A program made the translations under genes and the position numbers. A DNA stretch of 43,494 nt from Clostridia bacterium (GTDB lineage: Bacteria > Bacillota > Clostridia > Oscillospirales > Acutalibacteraceae): assembly GCA_017549285.1 (NCBI GenBank), contig JAFYVE010000039.1:1-43494 (forward strand), read 5' to 3'. Below are positions 14,852-22,273 of this stretch, piece by piece. How positions within the stretch are numbered: the stretch's first letter is position 1; every line of letters begins with the position of its first letter. The notes beneath the pieces are model-generated. The model worked only from the letters and a program-made list of their open reading frames with translations. It ran no database searches and was not told the DNA's origin.

Positions 14852-15826
14852 TTATTTGTATGTAACGTTGTTGATTGTCATCTTGTTTGTAAGTGTAGCG
14901 TAACCTGAAACGGGAACGATAACAGCCTTAGCATCAACTTCGATGAAGTAGTTCATGATCTGTGTAAGTGATTCAACCTTGCCTGTAGCTGTGTCGAATA
15001 CAAGAGTAGCTGTACAATCCTTACCTGTGAGTTCGAACTTGTTCATTGTAACAACGCCTGAGAATTCAGCAACGATGTTATCAATTTCTTTCTTACTGAG
15101 GGGATTCATCATTGAACCAACAGCACTATCACATGATGTAGCACCTTCTTCAGCGGGAAGAGGATTCTTTTCATCGTTAAGAACGATAACGATTGTTGTC
15201 TTGCCGCCTGATTCAGTCATTGTAGCTGATTTGATCTTGCTTACATCTGTAAGGAGACAACCCTTTGTATTTCTGATAATGGGAATCTGTGCTGCGTCGT
15301 CTCTCTTCTGGAGTTCAGCTTCGTCTTCACTTGTCATAAGGTTCTGAGCGATGGGAAGAACGAGGTTACCAACTGTACCGAGATCATAGTCATCAGCAAG
15401 AGTCTGGAATTCTTTCTTTTCGTATGTAGCTACGCCACCCTTGAGCTTATCCATAACTTCTGTGTACTTCTTAAGGATGTCTTCCTTTGAAGGACCACTT
15501 GAAGGCTGTTCTGTGCCGGGATTTTCAGGAGTCTGTGTGCCGGGATTTTCAGGAGTCTGTGTGCCGGGATTCTCAGGAGTCTGAGTCTGTGCGCCGGGAG
15601 TTGTATCCTGTGTGCCGGGATTTGACTGCTGTGTACCGGGATTTGACTGCTGTGTACCGGGATTTGACTGCTGCTGATTTGCAACGGGAGCGCTGCCTGT
15701 TGAAAGCTGTGCAACCTTAGCAGCTGTAACGATACAGCAGATTGAACAGATACAGATAGCAAATACAGTTACTACTGAAACGAGTCTGGAAAGTACGGGT
15801 GAATCGTACTCATGGCTTTTTTTCAT
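14852..15826 (-). CDS. Membrane-anchored extracellular protein with PGTQ/PENPGTQ linker
   Basis: A 324-residue protein. A single hydrophobic segment near residues 15-36 (LVSVVTVFAICICSICCIVT) serves as a membrane anchor or uncleaved signal. A repeat linker follows, with three QQSNPGTQ units and three TPENPGTQ units. The remaining roughly 200 residues form an extracellular domain with alternating beta pattern that I do not recognise. The domain contains a GKTTIVIVLNDEKNP strand and a late NYFIEVDAKAVIVPVSGYAT. The ATG at 15826 follows AGGGGTAA and is preferred to the ATG at 15847, which precedes it. It has its own promoter with GATGTA boxes. No enzyme motif is seen. The domain may bind a ligand. 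Confidence 0.75.
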   Translation of the reverse strand: MKKSHEYDSPVLSRLVSVVTVFAICICSICCIVTAAKVAQLSTGSAPVANQQQSNPGTQQSNPGTQQSNPGTQDTTPGAQTQTPENPGTQTPENPGTQTPENPGTEQPSSGPSKEDILKKYTEVMDKLKGGVATYEKKEFQTLADDYDLGTVGNLVLPIAQNLMTSEDEAELQKRDDAAQIPIIRNTKGCLLTDVSKIKSATMTESGGKTTIVIVLNDEKNPLPAEEGATSCDSAVGSMMNPLSKKEIDNIVAEFSGVVTMNKFELTGKDCTATLVFDTATGKVESLTQIMNYFIEVDAKAVIVPVSGYATLTNKMTINNVTYK

Positions 15827-15882
15827 GGTTGGAGTTACCCCTTTCATGGATTTATTCTTTAATTAACCCAACATATTTTTCT

Positions 15883-15942
15883 GATGTAGATTACATCGGT
15901 TATATTAAATTTACATCAATTGCGTAAAAAAGTCAAGATGTA
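15883..15942 (-). promoter_or_regulatory. Promoter with repeated GATGTA/TACATC boxes
   Basis: On the minus strand, TTGACT (15931-15936), a 17-bp spacer and TAAATT (15908-15913) form the promoter. Four half-sites surround it: GATGTA 15883-15888, TACATC 15892-15897, TACATC 15912-15917 and GATGTA 15937-15942. The first two make a perfect 6-3-6 palindrome. This looks like an operator for a dimeric regulator. The remainder of 15848-16018 is AT-rich without a gene. Confidence 0.55.
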
Positions 15943-16018
15943 ATTTTATATTTCTATAAAGTTTTTATCATTTTCTTTATAAAAAATATGCCATATTGAC
16001 ATTTTCTGACATTTTTTT

Positions 16019-17608
16019 CTATTTCAATCCTGTTATACCGTCGGCAATATCTCTAAAAACAGGCGCACAATCGGTTGTTGAATAGTTTCCGTCTTCCCTG
16101 AATACCGTTATCACATATTCGGGAACATCTGCAGGAAAATACCCCGAAAACCACGTATGAACCATTTTTTCACCGTTTACGGTCTTTCCCGTTTCGGCTG
16201 TTGCAGTTTTTCCTGCAGCATCACAACACATCGGTTTTGCATTTAAACCACTGCCCTGAGCAACAGTTGTTTCAAGCATTTTTTTTATATTATCATTTAT
16301 ATTATCGGGAATAACCTTAGCCTGTGCATCCGGTTCAAACACCGCCGTCACTTCCCCGTCACCATCAATCATACTTTTAAAAAGATACGGCTCCCTGTAA
16401 TAACCTCCGTTTGCGAAAGCACGATAAAGAGATGCCACCTGCAGAGGTGTTGCAAGAAGACTTCCCTGACCGAATGACAGATTGGCAAGGGAAGCAGAAG
16501 AATCGATATAAGGGAGATTACCTTCTTTGTTTATAATGGATTCAGAGAGTTCAAACCCGTGACCGAAGCCGAGTGAAGATGCCGTTTTCAGTATTTTTTC
16601 ACTTCCGACAATCTGCCCGAGTTTTATAAAATATGAATTGCACGATACTGCCATAGCCTGAGCCATATTAAGCTTTCCGTGTCCCGAATGATTGTGACAG
16701 TTGAAATCAATCCCCGAAATATTGACTTTTCCGTTACATATAAATTCGGTATCGGGGGTGATCCCCGATTCAAGTGCCGACACGGCAACAACAGGCTTGA
16801 ATACAGAGCCTACGGGATAAGCTTCAAGAGCTCTGTTGAGAAACGGAGAATCATCACTTTCAAGAGACGCTGAAAGATTCTGTAGATCATACTCAGGTGC
16901 ACTTGCAAGGGCAAGAACTTCACCTGTAGCAACATCAAGAACAACAACGGCACCTTTACTAAGGCCGTTGCGTTTCATAGACTCCTCACACACACGCTGT
17001 ATTTCCTTATCAATTGTCAGCACAACTCCGCCCTGTGACATATAATTATTGTCAACAATCTCACAGCCGAGACCTTTAAGCATCCTGCCCGTAGAAGAAA
17101 CATTGAAACGCACCGAAAGAGCACCCGAAAACTCGCTCAGAAGCTCATCAAAGTCCTTTTCAATGCCCGTCACGCCTTTATCCTCATAATCGGTATAGCC
17201 CGTCAGATGAAGCGCGAGAGGGTTTGCTGCATATCTGTCATAAATGTTCAGCTCCTTTATGTCATCGTGAGAACCTTTATATGAATCGCACATAAAAACA
17301 AAAGGGACGCCACGGTTCATTTTATGTTGTATTTTTCCGTAATCTTCAGCACTGAGCTTTATTTTCAGATATGTGTCCGCAGACTCTGTGGGATTGATAA
17401 AGAGCACAGTTTTCTCATTTATATTCACAAGAGGACGCATATTTCTGTCATAAATCATCCCCCGTGAAGACGCAATATTGACAACTCGTGCACTTTTCTG
17501 TGAACCTGCATCAACGGAATAAGTGTCGGCAACAAAGGCAAGACGGAAAACAAGCGCTGCAGACATTATAGATATGAATAAAAATAAACATACCGTTCTT
17601 TTTTCCAT
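16019..17608 (-). CDS. Class B penicillin-binding protein (PBP2/SpoVD-like transpeptidase)
   Basis: This 529-residue membrane-anchored transpeptidase cross-links peptidoglycan. A single N-terminal membrane segment (CLFLFISIMSAALVFRLAFV) is followed by a dimerisation region containing ASSRGMIYDRNMRPL. The transpeptidase domain then carries SVFK near residue 267, SCN near 322 and KTATAE near 466, which departs from the usual KTGT. The start at 17608 is chosen because the membrane segment follows at once. An in-frame extension upstream reads only through the repeat copy and a terminator. The start region forms a hairpin (17610-17630) that includes the only Shine-Dalgarno-like GGGTGG, so translation may be restricted. 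Whether it serves elongation or sporulation cannot be decided. Confidence 0.87.
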   Translation of the reverse strand: MEKRTVCLFLFISIMSAALVFRLAFVADTYSVDAGSQKSARVVNIASSRGMIYDRNMRPLVNINEKTVLFINPTESADTYLKIKLSAEDYGKIQHKMNRGVPFVFMCDSYKGSHDDIKELNIYDRYAANPLALHLTGYTDYEDKGVTGIEKDFDELLSEFSGALSVRFNVSSTGRMLKGLGCEIVDNNYMSQGGVVLTIDKEIQRVCEESMKRNGLSKGAVVVLDVATGEVLALASAPEYDLQNLSASLESDDSPFLNRALEAYPVGSVFKPVVAVSALESGITPDTEFICNGKVNISGIDFNCHNHSGHGKLNMAQAMAVSCNSYFIKLGQIVGSEKILKTASSLGFGHGFELSESIINKEGNLPYIDSSASLANLSFGQGSLLATPLQVASLYRAFANGGYYREPYLFKSMIDGDGEVTAVFEPDAQAKVIPDNINDNIKKMLETTVAQGSGLNAKPMCCDAAGKTATAETGKTVNGEKMVHTWFSGYFPADVPEYVITVFREDGNYSTTDCAPVFRDIADGITGLK

Positions 17609-17653
17609 AAAACCACCCGTAAGGTAGTTTCTGCAGAAAAGCAAAAAATAAAC

Positions 17654-17696
17654 AAACAATAATTTATCGGGCTGATGCCCGATAAATTCTGATTTA
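17654..17696 (-). repeat. Dispersed palindromic repeat, short copy R4
   Basis: This minimal copy in inverse orientation consists of AAACAATAATTTATCGGGC, a TGAT loop and GCCCGATAAATTCTGATTT. The inner 12 bp on each side pair perfectly. It lies between the epimerase terminator and the PBP gene. Confidence 0.7.
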
Positions 17697-17705
17697 CACA
17701 ACAAC

Positions 17706-17731
17706 AAAAAAAGGATACCATAGGTATCCTT
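17706..17731 (-). terminator. Terminator of epimerase operon
   Basis: On the minus strand, AAGGATACC / GGTATCCTT forms a perfect stem with an ATAG/CTAT loop region, followed by T7. Confidence 0.85.
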
Positions 17732-17736
17732 CTGTT

Positions 17737-18786
17737 TTATTCTTTTTCTCTGATTCCTGCTATTGTGTGAGCTACACCGTCGGAAAGTGAATAACAACCT
17801 TTCCATCCGAGCGATGTGAGTCTTGCTGTGTCAAGAACCTGTTTTGCAATAGGTGTTCTCTGAGCCAGAGCCACTTCGTCGGGTTTTGCAAAAATGAGCT
17901 TATGACCTGTCTGCTCTGCGACTTCACGTGCAAATCCTGCAATAGTTGTTCTCACATCCGGGTTTGCGATGTTATAAGCCTGTGCACTTTCACCGTTTAT
18001 AAGCACAGTAAGAATTGCCGAAACGCAGTCTGCAACATAATTATATGAACGCATCTGGTTACCTGCGCTGTTGAGAACAATATCATTTCCGGCGAGTGCA
18101 TTATTCACAAACTGCACATTTGCACGGTTATCTGCCTGTGTTGCATTAGGGCCGTAAGTGTGGCAGGGTCTTGCAATAACGGTGTCAAAACCGTACTGCT
18201 TTGTGTATGACACACACAGAGTTTCTGCAGTTCTTTTTGCTGCAGGGTAGCACGATCTGGGCTGCAGGATATCAACATATCCGCTGTAATCCTCAGTAAA
18301 AGCATCAAGAGAAAGGTCACCCTGACCGTATACCTCACCCGAAGAAATGAACATAAAACGTGCTGCCCCGACTTTTCTGCCATATTCAAGAAGGTTATAT
18401 GTTCCCGCAACGTTACTCATAACCGTATCAACGGGATAATCATTGAAAGCGGCGGGATATGCATTACTTGCTGCGTGGATGATGCAATCTGCCCTGAAAT
18501 CAAAATCGGGGACTTTATTCACATCATGCTCTGCAAAACAGAGAGAATCACTCTCAAAGCCAAATCTCTCTTCAAGACGTTTTATACTTCTGCCTGTTGC
18601 ACAGACCTTTATCCGAGCATTGTTTTTTTCATTATAATGAACAAGCGTGTCAACAATAAATGAACCGATAAGCCCCGAAGCACCTGTTATAAGAAAATTT
18701 TTTCCGTTAAGCTTTCCAATGTCTACAACAGCCGAAACAGCCGTTTCAAGGTCATTTATATATGTTTTACTGTTATACAAACTCAT
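17737..18786 (-). CDS. NAD-dependent sugar epimerase/dehydratase (extended SDR)
   Basis: A 349-residue extended short-chain dehydrogenase acting on a nucleotide sugar. The Rossmann motif GASGLIGSF is near residue 37, the SSGEVYG segment holds the catalytic Ser, and CYPAAKR holds the Tyr-x3-Lys pair. RPCHTYGPNA follows, as is typical of UDP-glucuronate decarboxylase or dTDP-glucose dehydratase-like enzymes. It is the last gene of a minus-strand operon, 4 bp after a cytidylyltransferase gene. The pair therefore probably makes or modifies a CDP- or UDP-linked building block for a surface polymer. The exact substrate is unknown. Confidence 0.85.
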   Translation of the reverse strand: MSLYNSKTYINDLETAVSAVVDIGKLNGKNFLITGASGLIGSFIVDTLVHYNEKNNARIKVCATGRSIKRLEERFGFESDSLCFAEHDVNKVPDFDFRADCIIHAASNAYPAAFNDYPVDTVMSNVAGTYNLLEYGRKVGAARFMFISSGEVYGQGDLSLDAFTEDYSGYVDILQPRSCYPAAKRTAETLCVSYTKQYGFDTVIARPCHTYGPNATQADNRANVQFVNNALAGNDIVLNSAGNQMRSYNYVADCVSAILTVLINGESAQAYNIANPDVRTTIAGFAREVAEQTGHKLIFAKPDEVALAQRTPIAKQVLDTARLTSLGWKGCYSLSDGVAHTIAGIREKE

Positions 18787-18790
18787 AATT

Positions 18791-19504
18791 TTATTCCTTT
18801 AACCAGTCAGATCTGCTTGCAAGAAGAAGCGCCTTGAAAATATCAATATCTTCAACTGTTGTGAGTTTGATATTCTTTTCAGAGCCTGCTGAGAAATGCA
18901 CCTGTTCACCCATTTCAATCATAAGGGTGCACGATGCAACTGAGTTTGTGATACCCTTTTCAAGCGCTCTGCGGTGAAGGTCACAGATTTTACCGATGCT
19001 GAAGCCCTGAGGAGTCTGTGTTCTTTTAAGATTGTTACGAGGATAACTGCCTGTTGAAACTTCACCGTCTTCTGTCTGAAGCATAGCCTCTGCACAGGGA
19101 ATTGTGGCAATACCGCAACCGTACTGTTTTGTTTTCACAATACAATCTGAAATGATTTCGGCCGATACCATAGGTCTGATTGCATCGTGAATAAGAACGA
19201 TATCATCCTTATCAAAATGCTTTTTGAGTTCATATACACCGTTACGGATAGAACCCTGCCCGTTTTCGCCACCGGGAATAACATACTTGAGCTTTGTAAT
19301 ATTGAACTGGTTTGCATATGCCCAAAGAACCTGCTCCCAACCTGCAATACATACTACTGCAATAGCATCAATTTCAACGTGTTTCTGAAAAGCTTCGAGA
19401 GTATATACAATAACCGGTCTTTCATTGACTGTAAGGAACTGTTTCGGGATATTCTGATGCATTCTTGCACCTGTTCCGCCTGCGATAATAAGTGCTACAT
19501 TCAT
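18791..19504 (-). CDS. IspD/TarI-family cytidylyltransferase
   Basis: This 237-residue enzyme transfers CMP from CTP to an alditol phosphate. IIAGGTGARM and IPKQFL at the N-terminus bind CTP, IHDAIRPMVS near residue 105 and KRTQTPQGF near 150 complete the family motifs. Both IspD (methylerythritol 4-phosphate) and TarI (ribitol 5-phosphate) fit. The neighbours, an epimerase and an acyltransferase and no isoprenoid genes, favour a surface polyol or teichoic-acid-like role. The start overlaps the stop of the acyltransferase gene (ATGA), which means coupled translation. Confidence 0.85.
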   Translation of the reverse strand: MNVALIIAGGTGARMHQNIPKQFLTVNERPVIVYTLEAFQKHVEIDAIAVVCIAGWEQVLWAYANQFNITKLKYVIPGGENGQGSIRNGVYELKKHFDKDDIVLIHDAIRPMVSAEIISDCIVKTKQYGCGIATIPCAEAMLQTEDGEVSTGSYPRNNLKRTQTPQGFSIGKICDLHRRALEKGITNSVASCTLMIEMGEQVHFSAGSEKNIKLTTVEDIDIFKALLLASRSDWLKE

Positions 19505-20529
19505 TTCTTTTTACCTCGCGATTTTATTAAAGATTTAAGATAAACATAAACTGCCGATGCGACAAGTGTGACTGCGAAAACAACAACGGGCATCACAGGT
19601 GTCAGCGCTTCACCTACGGAACCAAAAATGCTGATTGAAAATACCTTTTCAAAAATATTTTTAACCATAATATGAAGTATATATATGTAAAGTGAATATT
19701 TCGCACCGAGAAATGCAAGTTTTCCCGTTTTCGCTTTGCCTTCTTTTCTGAGTGCAAAGATAAACAATGCCGAAACAGCAAAAAATGTGCCGATATACAG
19801 GCTTTTCTGAACGTGTAACAGGTCAGCCGCAACAGCTTCAACGGTTGAAACAATCATTATGATAATGAGTGAAATATCAGAAAATTTCTCTGTAAATTTT
19901 TCTTCATTCGCCCTTATAAAATGACCTGTCATATAGAACGGAAGCCCCACAAACAGCCAGTTTCTGCAGATATAAGCCTTAGTGAAAAGTGAAGGCATTC
20001 CCTGAATAAATTCAGGAAGCTCACGAAGAATAACACCTGAAAGAAACAGCACGGGAATGAGGAAATACATCTTTTTTGTTATGCCCTTTTTTTCAAAGAA
20101 AAAGAATACAAGTGTGGCATAACAAAGAGCGGGAAGAAACCACAGAGCCTCCATAACTCTCGGATGATTGAACACAAAAAACTCTGCAAACGCAACGGGT
20201 GAGAATTTGTGTGAAATATAGTCCCCGATATTATTGTTCACAATGCACACAAGCAGTCCGTAAACAAGATACATAACAAAACTGCCTGCAAAAATCGTAA
20301 AAAGATGTTTCAGTTTGCGTTTATATTTTTCATTCAGGACTTCATTGTTTTCATAATAGCTGAAAAAACCCGAAACCATAAAGAAGAAAGGTACCGCAAA
20401 CCTTGCAACGGCAATAAAAGCTCTGCCGAAGTCACCGGGGAAGTGAACGTGAATTGCAACAACAAAAAATGCCGCAATAATTTTCAGAGCATCCAGATTT
20501 TCATACTGTTTTTTCTGTATTGCCATCAT
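19501..20529 (-). CDS. Acyltransferase-3 family membrane protein
   Basis: This 342-residue polytopic protein belongs to the acyltransferase-3 (OafA/WecH) family, which O-acylates cell-surface glycans using acyl-CoA. The N-terminal signature NLDALKIIAAFFVVAIHVHF includes the catalytic His. RFAVPFFFMVSGFF follows, and about ten hydrophobic segments run to the end. The ATG at 20529 lies 5-6 nt after AAGGAG. An in-frame ATG 13 codons upstream lies inside the preceding gene. It overlaps both neighbours in the operon. The donor and acceptor cannot be read from the sequence. Confidence 0.85.
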   Translation of the reverse strand: MMAIQKKQYENLDALKIIAAFFVVAIHVHFPGDFGRAFIAVARFAVPFFFMVSGFFSYYENNEVLNEKYKRKLKHLFTIFAGSFVMYLVYGLLVCIVNNNIGDYISHKFSPVAFAEFFVFNHPRVMEALWFLPALCYATLVFFFFEKKGITKKMYFLIPVLFLSGVILRELPEFIQGMPSLFTKAYICRNWLFVGLPFYMTGHFIRANEEKFTEKFSDISLIIIMIVSTVEAVAADLLHVQKSLYIGTFFAVSALFIFALRKEGKAKTGKLAFLGAKYSLYIYILHIMVKNIFEKVFSISIFGSVGEALTPVMPVVVFAVTLVASAVYVYLKSLIKSRGKKK

Positions 20530-20965
20530 TTTTCTCCTTTTCAAGAAGCATTCTGAGTGTTTTTTCAAAGTCTTTATCCTGCTCTTTTGTGCGTTTTGAG
20601 GGGCCTTTTATCCTTCCACCCGCCATACGGATTTTCTTTGAAACAAACCTTGTATAGAGCAATTTTTCAATGTTTTTGTCGGTAAAAATCAGGCCGTTCT
20701 GATTAATCGGAATTGCCCCTTTTGCAAGGCACATAGCCGCAAGACCGTAATCCTGTGTAACTGCAATATCGCCCTTTTTAACAAGATTCACAAGCCTGAA
20801 ATCCACGCTGTCGGCACCTTTTTCGGCTGTGATCGTTTCTGCATTTTCACGCATAATGTAATGTGCCGTATCGCAGATTATGATGCATTTTTTATTGAAT
20901 TCACAAGCAAGATTTACTGTTATATCAACAACGGGACACGCATCGGCATCAATAAGAATTTTCAT
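20501..20965 (-). CDS. YaiI/YqxD family protein (DUF188)
   Basis: A 154-residue cytoplasmic protein of the YaiI/YqxD family with a PIN-like fold. The N-terminal IDADACPV motif is diagnostic, and VTQDYGLAAMCLAKGAIPIN and FVSKKIRMAGGR are further conserved blocks. The biochemical role is not established. A nuclease-type activity is inferred from fold. It is the first gene of the minus-strand operon, downstream of a strong promoter. It is probably unrelated in function to the surface genes that follow. Confidence 0.85.
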   Translation of the reverse strand: MKILIDADACPVVDITVNLACEFNKKCIIICDTAHYIMRENAETITAEKGADSVDFRLVNLVKKGDIAVTQDYGLAAMCLAKGAIPINQNGLIFTDKNIEKLLYTRFVSKKIRMAGGRIKGPSKRTKEQDKDFEKTLRMLLEKEKNDGNTEKTV

Positions 20966-20996
20966 AACAAGTCCTTTTTAACCTATATTCTGTTTA

Positions 20997-21025
20997 ATTA
21001 TAGCATACTTTTTCAAAAACGTCAA
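20997..21025 (-). promoter_or_regulatory. Promoter of yaiI-acyltransferase-cytidylyltransferase-epimerase operon
   Basis: On the minus strand, TTGACG (21020-21025), a 17-bp spacer and consensus TATAAT (20997-21002). Confidence 0.75.
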
Positions 21026-21059
21026 TTGACAGGGATATTTTTTTGATGTAAAATAAAAC

Positions 21060-21354
21060 AAACAATAATTTGTCGAGGTCTTTAAAAGCCTGATGAATGA
21101 ACGTAGGGGCGCCCATCGGGCGTCCGTTCTCGGTAAAAACAAATTATGTAGGGACCGATGCCCACATCGGTCCGATTGCGTAGTTTACGGAGCAATAACG
21201 GTGGTACACCGTTCAATATCAATAAACTGAATGAATTAATTTGTTCGCTTTGCGGAAATCGAAGATTTCCGATTTGTCTTTGACAAATGCGGACCGATGT
21301 GGGCATCGGTCCCTACGATTGGTTTATTCAAACATCCCGACAAATTCTGATTTA
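21060..21354 (-). repeat. Dispersed palindromic repeat, long copy R5
   Basis: This copy is in inverse orientation: AACAATAATTTGTCGAGG at its left and CCCGACAAATTCTGATTT at its right. The interior holds a GTAGGGGCGCCCATCGGGCG hairpin. It also holds an inverted GTAGGGACCGATGCCCACAT element present twice (21148-21173 and inverted at 21291-21316). The first 87 bp are the exact reverse complement of copy R6 on the other side of the peptidase E gene. No gene is seen in it. Confidence 0.75.
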
Positions 21355-21371
21355 ACAAAGGAGTTAAAAAT

Positions 21372-22037
21372 ATGGGTACTATCATGGCAATCGGCGGCGG
21401 AAGATATGATAACGGTGAAATTCTGCCGGTTTTAAAACATCTTGTATCACTTGCAGGGAAAGAAGAACCGAAGGTTCTTTACGTCCCCACTGCAGGTTTT
21501 GACTATATCATTGGTGACGAAGTAATTTTCGATTCATTCCGTCAGTACAACTGCAAAATCGCAAATCTTTTCCTTACAGACCCCTCACTCACACCTGCCG
21601 AAATTGAGAGAAAAGTTATGGCTGCAGACATCGTTTATGTCGGCGGCGGTAATCTTAAATTTCTTATGGACACCTGGAAAAGAACAGGTGCAGACAAAAT
21701 CTTTAAGAAAGCGTACGAAAAAGGCATAATTCTCTCAGGCTACAGCTCGGGTGCTATGTGCTGGTGCAAAGAGGGCTGGGATGATTGCGGTGAAAACAAC
21801 GCATTTATGTTCATTGACTGCATTGACATACTCCCCTACTGCTGTGCACCCCACTACGACAGCGATTACTGGCATATTTTCAAGGATGCGATAAAGACAA
21901 GGACTCTTAAGGGACTTGCAATCGACAACGGTGCAGCAATTGTTTTCAAAGACGATGAAATCTATACTCTTTGCGGTGATGACGGCGGAAAAGTATGGTG
22001 GCTCGACAACGACGGAAACGAAACAGAAGTTCATTAA
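21372..22037 (+). CDS. Peptidase E (family S51) / cyanophycinase-like
   Basis: A 221-residue cytoplasmic serine peptidase of family S51, which in known members cleaves Asp-X dipeptides. The glutamine-amidotransferase-like fold begins GTIMAIGGG. VYVGGGNLKFLMD lies near residue 89, and the nucleophile elbow GYSSGAM near 123-129 carries the catalytic Ser. APHYDSDY may supply the His. AAAGGAG precedes the ATG. The gene is enclosed by inverted copies of the repeat family, with only 17 bp between the upstream copy and the start. Its promoter must therefore lie within the repeat or further upstream. Confidence 0.87.
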   Translation: MGTIMAIGGGRYDNGEILPVLKHLVSLAGKEEPKVLYVPTAGFDYIIGDEVIFDSFRQYNCKIANLFLTDPSLTPAEIERKVMAADIVYVGGGNLKFLMDTWKRTGADKIFKKAYEKGIILSGYSSGAMCWCKEGWDDCGENNAFMFIDCIDILPYCCAPHYDSDYWHIFKDAIKTRTLKGLAIDNGAAIVFKDDEIYTLCGDDGGKVWWLDNDGNETEVH

Positions 22038-22050
22038 TCATAATTATCAG

Positions 22051-22076
22051 GATGCCGTAAGGTGTCCTTTTTTTTA
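22051..22076 (+). terminator. Terminator of peptidase E gene
   Basis: GGATGCC / GGTGTCC forms a stem with two G-U pairs and a GTAA loop, followed by T8. Confidence 0.75.
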
Positions 22077-22078
22077 TG

Positions 22079-22174
22079 ACAAATCATAATTTGTTTTTAC
22101 CGAGAACGGACGCCCGATGGGCGCCCCTACGTTCATTCATCAGGCTTTTAAAGACCTCGACAAATTATTGTTCA
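22079..22174 (+). repeat. Dispersed palindromic repeat, copy R6
   Basis: Begins GACAAATCATAATTTG and ends CTCGACAAATTATTGTT. Positions 22086-22172 are a perfect inverted copy of 21061-21147. The GGGCGCCC hairpin module is in the centre. The copy lies directly between the peptidase E terminator and the prfB promoter. Confidence 0.75.
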
Positions 22175-22192
22175 ATAGTCCGCTTAATCGTC

Positions 22193-22221
22193 TTGACAAA
22201 ATCACATAATATTGATATACT
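22193..22221 (+). promoter_or_regulatory. Strong promoter of prfB
   Basis: Consensus TTGACA (22193-22198), a 17-bp spacer and TATACT (22216-22221). It starts 19 bp after repeat copy R6. Confidence 0.82.
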
Positions 22222-22273
22222 GTATACTGTATGTATATATTTAAAATAAATAATAATTATATAGGAGAACTTT

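Noticed and set aside
17609-17806. In-frame N-terminal extension of the PBP by 66 residues
   Set aside because: It would read through a terminator and a repeat copy and overlaps the epimerase gene. The signal anchor starts just after the internal Met.
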